5,881 nt of DNA, from NCBI GenBank assembly GCA_013204195.1, contig JABMOJ010000069.1, forward strand, positions 1 to 5,881. Reading direction: 5' to 3'. The notes below the pieces were generated by a model, which ran no database searches, was not told the origin of the DNA, and saw only the letters and a program-made list of their open reading frames with translations. A program made the position numbers and the translations under genes. Origin of the DNA: SAR86 cluster bacterium (GTDB lineage Bacteria; Pseudomonadota; Gammaproteobacteria; Pseudomonadales; Azotimanducaceae). Within the stretch, counting starts at the first letter, position 1. Every line of letters begins with the position of its first letter. Positions 1-5,881 of the stretch are shown in pieces.

Positions 1-1
1 G

Positions 2-637
2 CCTAAGCTTGAAGACTGGCCGAAAATCACCTGGGAGGCGGGCCCGAATTCGCGGCGAGTTAATCTGGATACTATTACCCGCGAGGATGTAGCGAGTTGG
101 CAGCCTGGTGAAACACTGTTGCTTAGCGGCAAGATGCTGACGGGGCGCGATGCCGCGCACAAGCGTATCCGTGATTTGCTAGAGCAAGGCGAGGGTTTGC
201 CGGAAGGCGTTGATCTCGCCGGACGGTTTATTTACTACGTAGGCCCGGTGGATCCTGTCCGCGAAGAAGTTGTTGGGCCCGCTGGACCGACGACGGCGAC
301 CCGAATGGATGGTTTTACCGAGATGATGCTGGCCCAGACTGGGTTGTTGGGCATGATCGGCAAAGCCGAGCGTGGCCCGGTGGCGATCGAAGCCATCAAA
401 AAACATCGGGCTGTCTACTTGATGGCTGTGGGTGGTGCCGCATTTCTGGTTTCAAAGGCCATTCGTAAGTCCAGAATCGTCGCCTTCGAAGATTTGGGCA
501 TGGAGGCTATCCATGAATTTGAGGTAGAGGATATGCCGGTGACCGTCGCGGTGGATTCCAATGGCGAGTCAGTTCATATTACCGGGCCCAAGTTATGGCG
601 TTCAAAAATAGGTCTGTTGCCAGTGTTGGAAATTTAG
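2..637 (+). CDS. fumA: Class I fumarate hydratase, C-terminal part (5' truncated by window edge)
   Basis: This gene encodes a cytoplasmic iron-sulfur (class I) fumarase, which interconverts fumarate and (S)-malate in the TCA cycle. The frame is open from base 2 to the TAG at 635-637, giving 211 visible residues. The family is usually about 500 residues long, so over half of the protein, including the alpha domain with the 4Fe-4S cysteine ligands, lies to the left of the window. What is visible is the beta (Fumerase_C) domain. It shows KMLTGRDAAHKR at about 131-166, a GPTTATRMD segment near 285-310 that matches the family GPTT-x-x-RMD motif, an AVGGAAFLVSKAI segment near 424-462, and GMEAIHEFEVED at about 497-532. 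The tail (GPKLWR and onward) resembles Pseudomonas-type rather than E. coli-type FumA. The TTG at 119 is not a real start, because homologous sequence continues upstream of it. The domain call is firm; the symbol follows the usual naming and is less certain. Confidence 0.93.
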   Translation, partial: PKLEDWPKITWEAGPNSRRVNLDTITREDVASWQPGETLLLSGKMLTGRDAAHKRIRDLLEQGEGLPEGVDLAGRFIYYVGPVDPVREEVVGPAGPTTATRMDGFTEMMLAQTGLLGMIGKAERGPVAIEAIKKHRAVYLMAVGGAAFLVSKAIRKSRIVAFEDLGMEAIHEFEVEDMPVTVAVDSNGESVHITGPKLWRSKIGLLPVLEI

Positions 638-831
638 CACGTTTTTTTGATTTTCGTTGAATATATAACGTATTAAAAATCAACAGGTTGGGTTTTTTAA
701 TCGTGGTTGTGGCGTTGCTTGCACGGCGTCATTAGAGTACATTACGGCCAGGAAACCCGGTCTGGTCTCTGGGTCTATATTTATTATCATTTGTCGGCGC
801 CTCTTAACTGGCGTGCGGGCGAATCAATGGA
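638..831. other. Intergenic region between fumarase and carboxylase genes
   Basis: This 194-base gap holds no convincing gene. The first part is AT-rich and contains an inverted repeat at 647-683. The second part has three GGTCT copies, two of them adjacent (759-763, 764-768) and one at 772-776, which may be chance. Two weak sigma70-like pairs can be seen: TTGATT (647-652) with TATTAA (671-676) at 18 bases, overlapping the inverted repeat, and TTGCTT (715-720) with TACATT (738-743) at 17 bases. Each match is poor, so neither is annotated as a promoter. A 10-codon GTG frame at 703-735 has no ribosome binding site and is probably meaningless. The gap and the possible terminator suggest that the carboxylase gene has its own promoter here. 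Confidence 0.6.
647..698 (+). terminator. Possible terminator after the fumarase gene
   Basis: TTGATTTT at 647-654 is the exact reverse complement of AAAATCAA at 676-683. Inside it, CGTT at 655-658 can pair with AACG at 667-670, leaving an 8-base loop and a 5-base bulge on the right side. A run of six T follows at 693-698, about 9 bases past the stem. The stem is AT-rich and the T run is not directly adjacent, so it is a weak candidate for an intrinsic terminator. It lies 9 bases after the fumarase stop codon, which supports the reading. It could instead be a regulatory or purely structural palindrome. Confidence 0.35.
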
Positions 832-3800
832 ATGCAATTTCTTATGGGGCACGAATCTTCCTCTGTGGACCAGCTATACCTGAATGCCGAAAATTTGGCG
901 CAGGATTTCTCCTTATTTCCCCGTCGCCAAAGTGCGTCTGTCATTGGCGGTCTGCTGAAAAACAAGCAGATTGAAGCGCGGGTTAAACAACTGCGCGGCA
1001 TGGAAGTCGATGCCTATATTGCAGCCACCGTGGCGCCGACGGAAGAGTCCACGCGCCCCGGCGCGAAAGATGTGGTTGCGGCCCTCGACGTGCCGGTAAC
1101 CAATGTGATCGAGCGAGGCCCTTTTTACTGTGCGGAGCTTGCTCTGGATTTCGGCGGGATCAGTCGAAAAGTCGGTTTGATCGCCCAGAATCGAGCCCAT
1201 GGTTCAGGTGTCTGGGGCCCGGAGCATCATGAGTTAGCCTCAAAAATGGCGGGTCATTTTGCCGCGCGTTCGATGCCCATTGTCACCTTTATGGATACGC
1301 CAGGGGCAGACCCCTACGAGTTGGCCAACTCACAAAATCAAGCGCATTCCATCTCCCGGCTGATCGCTGAGCTTTGCAACGTCGATGTCCCGACCCTGGG
1401 TATCATCATTGGTCAGGGTTACTCTGGTGGCGCCATTCCGTTGGCAGCAAGTAATTTGTTGTTGTCGGTACGAACCGGCGTGTTTAATACGATCCATCCC
1501 AAGTCATTGGCGAATCTGGTGCGGCGTTATAACTTGTCTTGGCAGGAGTGTGCGCAGTTTGTTGGTGTGTCTTCTTACGAGCTGTATATGCAAGGCAATA
1601 TCGACGGTGTAATAGACTATGACCCAGGTGAAACTGAGACTATTGGTCACTTAAAAGACGCCATTGTTCAAGGGCTCACCTCTATCGAAGATGGTACTCG
1701 GGAATTTATCAATAAACATCCTGAGATTTTCGATCACTACCAGCGCAATGTTAAGCGTTACCTAAACCCGTCGGATTTTTTGTCAGCTATCAATGCCAGT
1801 TCCACTTTAAAGCTTCGAGTTTCACCGACGGAATATCCCAATGTCTTTGGCGCAGCCTACCGATACCTGCGTTATCTGGGGTTGCGCAAACGTATCAAGA
1901 GTACAACCACTACCCAATATGGTCGTTTGGCAGAAGCCAAAATTCCAGAAGGGGAGTTGGCGCAGCGATTACACCGTGAACGTCGCGCAGCCTTTTTAGG
2001 CTGGCTGCAGGATCCGGATAAAATTCTCTATGAGGATGTGCTGAGTAAAGCATGGAAGAGCTATGTCGACAAAAAAGCGGTCGTTGGCGATGAGCGAGGA
2101 CGTATTGCTCAGTTGATATTCGGTGAGCCGACCCGTAATTATCAGATCGCTAAAAAAGAACTTTGTCTGGTTACCGGTCTGCATTTGTATAATCGCTGGA
2201 AGGGTAGTGCAAAGGATAATTTGTCGGCGCTAATCCTCCATATGGCGAATGAAGATGCCAATGCGTATTTGCTCCACCCAAGGGATATTAAAGATACCAA
2301 AGGCTTGCTCGACGCGATGTCCAATACCGATAACGTGTTTGTTGGCTATATCAAAAGTAAGTTTTCATTTGAGGGTAAGAAATTATTTGACGCTGAATAT
2401 ATCCAAGAGAAGTCAGCGGACTTTCTGGCCGGTCAACTCATCGCTGAGTTTAATCTGATTCTTGAGGGTGGTTCGCTTAACGACGGTGAGAAGCTGGCCG
2501 GTGAAAACTTGTCTGAATTCACCCGTAAACTGCTCGATAATGATGAAGAACACCCGATACAACTGAACCGAAGACTGCTTGAAGACAGTCTGTGGTCTTA
2601 TATCGAACGCAAACGTAACCAGGTAGTTCATCCTGCTGAGCAAGACCGCTCAATTCTCGATGTCATTTTTGACGAAGATATTCGGTATGATTTCGTCGCC
2701 GAATGTCAGAACTTGATTACCTTCGGGGTACTGTATGACAATTTAATCAGCGAGTTGGTATCCATCGCTCGGCAGGCCCATGAATCAAGAGCGCTACCAG
2801 CAGAGTTCATTCAACAGCTGATCGACAAATCGATTAACGAAGTCAGTGGTCTCGATATTGTCGCGGGCCAGGACAAGGTTGAAATCAACAAGCGTTTTGC
2901 CGTGTGGATCAAGGAGTTGTCGAACTACTCCCGCAGCGGTGTTTTTCTGAAGTCTGTTGAAGAATGGATTCGGGTCGTCCACAAAGACAAATCCGACACG
3001 CTGTTTGTGGTTGTGAGTTTCTTTTTTGAGAAACTGCTGCCCGAGTATTACGCTACGCAGGATAGCGGCAAGCGCTATGAAGGTAAAATCGAACCGGTTC
3101 GTATTGGTCGGCGTAAAGATTTTTGGAATCGACTGAATATTGCCTATCGCGATCTGTTGTTCCATGAGCAATTAACCCGCGAAAAGCGTTCGAAACGGAC
3201 TTCGTACGAATCACTGTTGAATTTATATGTGAAAAATTTCACCGAGTTAAACCCGACATTGATGTCGGCGAACCCGGTAGATTTCCCCACCTTCCGCCCT
3301 TCGATTGAAGCGGCCTTGAAGAATAACATCCGACCCTCGGGGCTGATCACGGGTATGGGTGATTTTACCACCGAGAAGGGTTGTTACCGGGTTGGTTTGG
3401 TGATGTCCAACGTTGCCTTCCAGGCCGGTAGTATCGATAACTCTGACTGCGTGCGCTTTTGTAAACTCTTGGTTGAGTGCGCTGTACAACAGGTGCCCGT
3501 GATCTGTTTTATCTCATCCGGCGGGATGCAGACCAAAGAAGGTGCTGCGGCTTTGTTTACGATGGCGGTGATTAACGATCGAATTACACGATTTGTACGA
3601 GACAATGATCTGCCTATCATCATGTTTGGCTTTGGGGATTGTACCGGTGGTGCGCAGGCAAGTTTTGTCACTCACCCATTGGTTCAAAACTACTACTTTA
3701 GCGGGGCCAGCATGCCATTTGCCGGTCAAACGGTCGTTGAGCGGAATTTGCCCTATACCTGCATGCTAAGTAATTACTTGTCGGTTAATCCTGGAGCCAT

Positions 3801-5751
3801 GCGTGGTCTGGTAAAACATCCATTTTCAGCGGAATTGGATCAGGAGCTTCGCCGCATTGATCCTGCGATACCGCTGCCGATAGAATCTGTGGAGCAGGTT
3901 GTCGACCGGATTATGTCTGGCAGTCTGAATGCCGCCGAGCCGATGGTTGTGCAACATCATATTTCTGAAGCCGAGCTGATTCGGCCCATCAAGCGCGTGC
4001 TTGTTCATGCTCGCGGCTGTACGGCTGTGAAGCTGGTGAGTCGGGCGATTCACTATGGTTATGAAGTGGTTCTGGTGCAGTCGGACCCAGATATGGACTC
4101 AGTGCCGGCAGATATGGTTCGTGCAGATCCAAAACACAGCCTGGTTTGTATCGGTGGTAACACGTCAGATGAGAGCTATCTGAATGCGCTGAGCGTATTG
4201 AGTATCGCCGAAATTGAAGGCGCTGATGCGTTGCATCCAGGTATCGGTTTTCTATCTGAGGACCCGAATTTCGCTAAACTGGTGCGTAATCGAGCCATTA
4301 ACTTTATCGGTCCAAAGGTTTCCAGCATGGAAACCATGGGTAATAAGTCCAATGCCATTAATACAACGCAGAGCATCGATGTTCCGGTGGTGCCTGGCAG
4401 CTATGGTATCGTCAACACTTCAGAAAGTGCTGCCGAAATTGCAGAGCAGGTAGGCTATCCCATTTTGTTGAAGGCAGTTCACGGCGGTGGTGGCAAAGGT
4501 ATCCAGGTGGTCCGTCGGCCAGAGCAATTGCATGGTCTGTTTCATCAGGTAACCAGCGAAGCCAAGGCGGCGTTCGGCAACGGCGATGTTTATATTGAAA
4601 AATTCGTGACTTCCTTGCGCCACATTGAGGCACAGATATTAAGAGACACTCACGGTAATACTCTGGTCGTCGGTTTAAGAGACTGTAGTGTGCAGCGTAA
4701 TAATCAGAAGCTAATGGAAGAGTCATCCTCAACCATGTTGCCGGAAAAACTCAAGAAGCAGGTTTATGAGTATGCGTACAAAATCGCCAATGCAGTAGAT
4801 TATATTGGTGCGGGCACCGTTGAGTTTATTTATGACGTACCTAATGATGCCGTTTATTTCATGGAAATGAATACTCGCCTGCAGGTCGAACACCCGGTGA
4901 CAGAGGTCGTGACGGGTGTCGATATCGTCAAGCAGCAATTTGAAATCGCCTCTGGCGGTTCTATTGAGGGTTTGAAAGTTGCAGACCATGGCTACGCCCT
5001 CGAGATTCGAGTCAATGCCGAGAAGGCGGTATTGGATGCTGATGGCAACGTGTCATTTGCGCCGACCCCGGGCGAAATAACGGCTTGCGAACTCCCCGTC
5101 GAGCCGCATATTCAATTAATTTCTATGGCGGGTCCGGGTAAAGTGGTGTCGCCCTTCTATGACAGTTTGATTATTCAAATTATCTGTCACGGTACGGATC
5201 GCAACGACACGGTGAAAAAGATGCTCGCCTATTTGAATCGAGTTAAGATTCACGGCATCAGTACAAACATTTGTTTGATCAAGCGAATCCTGGCCGACAA
5301 GGTTTTCCTTGATGGTGTTTACGACACAGGTTATCTGCCTGCATTCCTTGAACGCACAGATATGCCAGCGCTGATCGCGGAAATAGCAGAAGCGTCAGGC
5401 ACGGAAGGCATTGGTATTGACCTGGAAATGCTCCGTATCGAAGGTAGTGATGAACTCAAGGTGTTGTCGCCTTCGACCGGTGTGTTCTATCGTACTCCCT
5501 CGCCGACCGAGCCCGAATACGTCAGTGTTGGTGATTTCATTGGTGCCGAAGATACGCTGTGTCAGCTGGAGGCCATGAAAATGTTTACGCCAGTGAATCT
5601 CAACTCGTTCTCTGGAAACGATGGTGAGGTTTATCCTGCCGATGGGCAATTTGAAGTTACGCGTATTAATATCGCCAGCGGCCAACAGGTCAATGCAGGC
5701 GATTTACTGTTTGTCATAAAACCGCAACAAGCAGATTCTCAGGCTACGTGA
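832..5751 (+). CDS. Single-chain acetyl-CoA carboxylase-like protein (CT alpha - unknown region - CT beta - biotin carboxylase - BCCP)
   Basis: This 1639-residue protein probably carboxylates acetyl-CoA to malonyl-CoA in the cytoplasm, using ATP, bicarbonate and covalently bound biotin. Residues about 90-300 resemble AccA, with MPIVTFMDTPGADP (148-161) and the oxyanion-hole loop GQGYSGGA (194-201). Residues about 325-830 are a charged, probably helical region that I cannot assign. Residues about 836-1010 resemble AccD (SSGGMQTKEG 895-904, TGGAQASFV 938-946, FAGQTVVE 963-970) but lack its zinc ribbon. Residues about 1052-1510 are biotin carboxylase: K1172, K1214, the glycine loop 1218-1223, H1264, E1266, K1293, E1331, E1345, N1347, R1349, Q1351, E1353 and R1393 match E. 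coli AccC active-site positions. Residues about 1543-1631 are the carrier domain, with a thumb loop (about 1556-1563) typical of acetyl-CoA carboxylases and the biotin lysine K1583 in EAMKM. The ATG at 832 follows an in-frame TAA at 805-807 and has no clear Shine-Dalgarno; the ATG at 844 is an alternative. Substrate identity is inferred. Confidence 0.9.
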   Translation: MQFLMGHESSSVDQLYLNAENLAQDFSLFPRRQSASVIGGLLKNKQIEARVKQLRGMEVDAYIAATVAPTEESTRPGAKDVVAALDVPVTNVIERGPFYCAELALDFGGISRKVGLIAQNRAHGSGVWGPEHHELASKMAGHFAARSMPIVTFMDTPGADPYELANSQNQAHSISRLIAELCNVDVPTLGIIIGQGYSGGAIPLAASNLLLSVRTGVFNTIHPKSLANLVRRYNLSWQECAQFVGVSSYELYMQGNIDGVIDYDPGETETIGHLKDAIVQGLTSIEDGTREFINKHPEIFDHYQRNVKRYLNPSDFLSAINASSTLKLRVSPTEYPNVFGAAYRYLRYLGLRKRIKSTTTTQYGRLAEAKIPEGELAQRLHRERRAAFLGWLQDPDKILYEDVLSKAWKSYVDKKAVVGDERGRIAQLIFGEPTRNYQIAKKELCLVTGLHLYNRWKGSAKDNLSALILHMANEDANAYLLHPRDIKDTKGLLDAMSNTDNVFVGYIKSKFSFEGKKLFDAEYIQEKSADFLAGQLIAEFNLILEGGSLNDGEKLAGENLSEFTRKLLDNDEEHPIQLNRRLLEDSLWSYIERKRNQVVHPAEQDRSILDVIFDEDIRYDFVAECQNLITFGVLYDNLISELVSIARQAHESRALPAEFIQQLIDKSINEVSGLDIVAGQDKVEINKRFAVWIKELSNYSRSGVFLKSVEEWIRVVHKDKSDTLFVVVSFFFEKLLPEYYATQDSGKRYEGKIEPVRIGRRKDFWNRLNIAYRDLLFHEQLTREKRSKRTSYESLLNLYVKNFTELNPTLMSANPVDFPTFRPSIEAALKNNIRPSGLITGMGDFTTEKGCYRVGLVMSNVAFQAGSIDNSDCVRFCKLLVECAVQQVPVICFISSGGMQTKEGAAALFTMAVINDRITRFVRDNDLPIIMFGFGDCTGGAQASFVTHPLVQNYYFSGASMPFAGQTVVERNLPYTCMLSNYLSVNPGAMRGLVKHPFSAELDQELRRIDPAIPLPIESVEQVVDRIMSGSLNAAEPMVVQHHISEAELIRPIKRVLVHARGCTAVKLVSRAIHYGYEVVLVQSDPDMDSVPADMVRADPKHSLVCIGGNTSDESYLNALSVLSIAEIEGADALHPGIGFLSEDPNFAKLVRNRAINFIGPKVSSMETMGNKSNAINTTQSIDVPVVPGSYGIVNTSESAAEIAEQVGYPILLKAVHGGGGKGIQVVRRPEQLHGLFHQVTSEAKAAFGNGDVYIEKFVTSLRHIEAQILRDTHGNTLVVGLRDCSVQRNNQKLMEESSSTMLPEKLKKQVYEYAYKIANAVDYIGAGTVEFIYDVPNDAVYFMEMNTRLQVEHPVTEVVTGVDIVKQQFEIASGGSIEGLKVADHGYALEIRVNAEKAVLDADGNVSFAPTPGEITACELPVEPHIQLISMAGPGKVVSPFYDSLIIQIICHGTDRNDTVKKMLAYLNRVKIHGISTNICLIKRILADKVFLDGVYDTGYLPAFLERTDMPALIAEIAEASGTEGIGIDLEMLRIEGSDELKVLSPSTGVFYRTPSPTEPEYVSVGDFIGAEDTLCQLEAMKMFTPVNLNSFSGNDGEVYPADGQFEVTRINIASGQQVNAGDLLFVIKPQQADSQAT

Positions 5752-5759
5752 GTTTGATA

Positions 5760-5800
5760 GCCGGTCCCTGGCTACCCTTTTGGGGTCAGCTAGGGTCGGC
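5760..5800 (+). terminator. Hairpin just after the carboxylase gene, possible terminator
   Basis: A strong imperfect hairpin starts 9 bases after the TGA stop. GCCG (5760-5763) pairs with CGGC (5797-5800). After a small internal loop, CCCTGGCT (5766-5773) pairs with AGCTAGGG (5788-5795), including one G-T pair. Past a single bulged C (5787), ACCC (5774-5777) pairs with GGGT (5783-5786), closing a TTTTG loop. It is GC-rich and well placed to end the transcript. It is followed by only three T (5803-5805), so it may be a weak intrinsic terminator or an mRNA 3'-end stabilising structure. Confidence 0.5.
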
Positions 5801-5881
5801 CGTTTAACCATAGCGGTTCCTCGCGCCAATGTTTAGCCGCGTCGGTTTTTAATACCGCTGCCGGCTGGTCTGCAAGTATAC
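5801..5881. other. Non-coding tail at the right window edge
   Basis: No gene is visible in these 81 bases. AGCGGT (5812-5817) and ACCGCT (5854-5859) are exact reverse complements 36 bases apart, and a short CCG/CGG pair (5837-5845) is followed by five T (5846-5850). Either could form weak structure or be chance. The next gene presumably starts or ends beyond the window. Confidence 0.4.

Noticed and set aside
119..637. TTG-initiated 172-residue frame as a complete gene
   Set aside because: The same frame stays open to base 2 with fumarase-like sequence, so this is an internal codon of a truncated larger gene.
703..735. 10-codon GTG frame in the intergenic region as a leader peptide
   Set aside because: No Shine-Dalgarno, no run of one regulatory codon, and no attenuator-like structure after it.
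759..776. GGTCT repeats as an operator or direct repeat element
   Set aside because: Three 5-base copies in 18 bases with irregular spacing are too short to separate from chance.
827..883. Short frame from the ATG at 827 (18 codons) overlapping the carboxylase start
   Set aside because: No ribosome binding site and no recognisable peptide; noted only as a possible influence on initiation.
2794..3171. 125-residue minus-strand frame inside the carboxylase gene
   Set aside because: It lies antisense to a continuous coding region and its sequence looks like no known protein; a shadow frame.
4412..4732. 106-residue minus-strand frame opposite the biotin carboxylase domain
   Set aside because: The plus strand here carries conserved biotin carboxylase motifs, so the antisense frame is a by-product of codon use.
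5812..5859. AGCGGT/ACCGCT inverted repeat as a terminator or binding site
   Set aside because: Six-base arms with a 36-base loop are weak and the T run lies inside the loop, not after the stem.

Overview
The window holds two plus-strand genes from what looks like a gammaproteobacterium with moderate GC content. That placement is an inference. It rests on the Pseudomonas-like C-terminus of the class I fumarase and on the large fused acetyl-CoA carboxylase-like protein, which I associate with marine or cellulolytic gammaproteobacteria; no taxonomic marker gene is present.

Positions 1-637 carry the 3' part of a class I (iron-sulfur type) fumarate hydratase gene, cut by the left window edge. Positions 638-831 are a non-coding, partly AT-rich gap. 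It contains an imperfect inverted repeat that may act as a terminator, and only weak promoter-like matches. Positions 832-5751 hold one uninterrupted 1639-residue reading frame. Positions 5752-5881 are non-coding and begin with a strong hairpin just after the stop codon.

The large protein is the main item. In a single chain it carries, in order, an AccA-like carboxyltransferase alpha half, a charged region of about 500 residues that I cannot assign, an AccD-like carboxyltransferase beta half, a biotin carboxylase and a biotin carboxyl carrier domain with the EAMKM biotinylation motif. These are all the activities of acetyl-CoA carboxylase, which makes malonyl-CoA for fatty acid synthesis. The order differs from that of eukaryotic acetyl-CoA carboxylase (BC-BCCP-CT beta-CT alpha) and from the four separate subunits of typical bacteria. 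Several normally conserved motifs are altered, although the catalytic residues I could align are kept.

The two genes are probably separate transcription units. Fumarase acts in the TCA cycle and the carboxylase consumes acetyl-CoA, so both belong to central carbon metabolism, but nothing in the sequence shows a direct functional link. I see no RNA genes, mobile elements, CRISPR arrays or long repeats.
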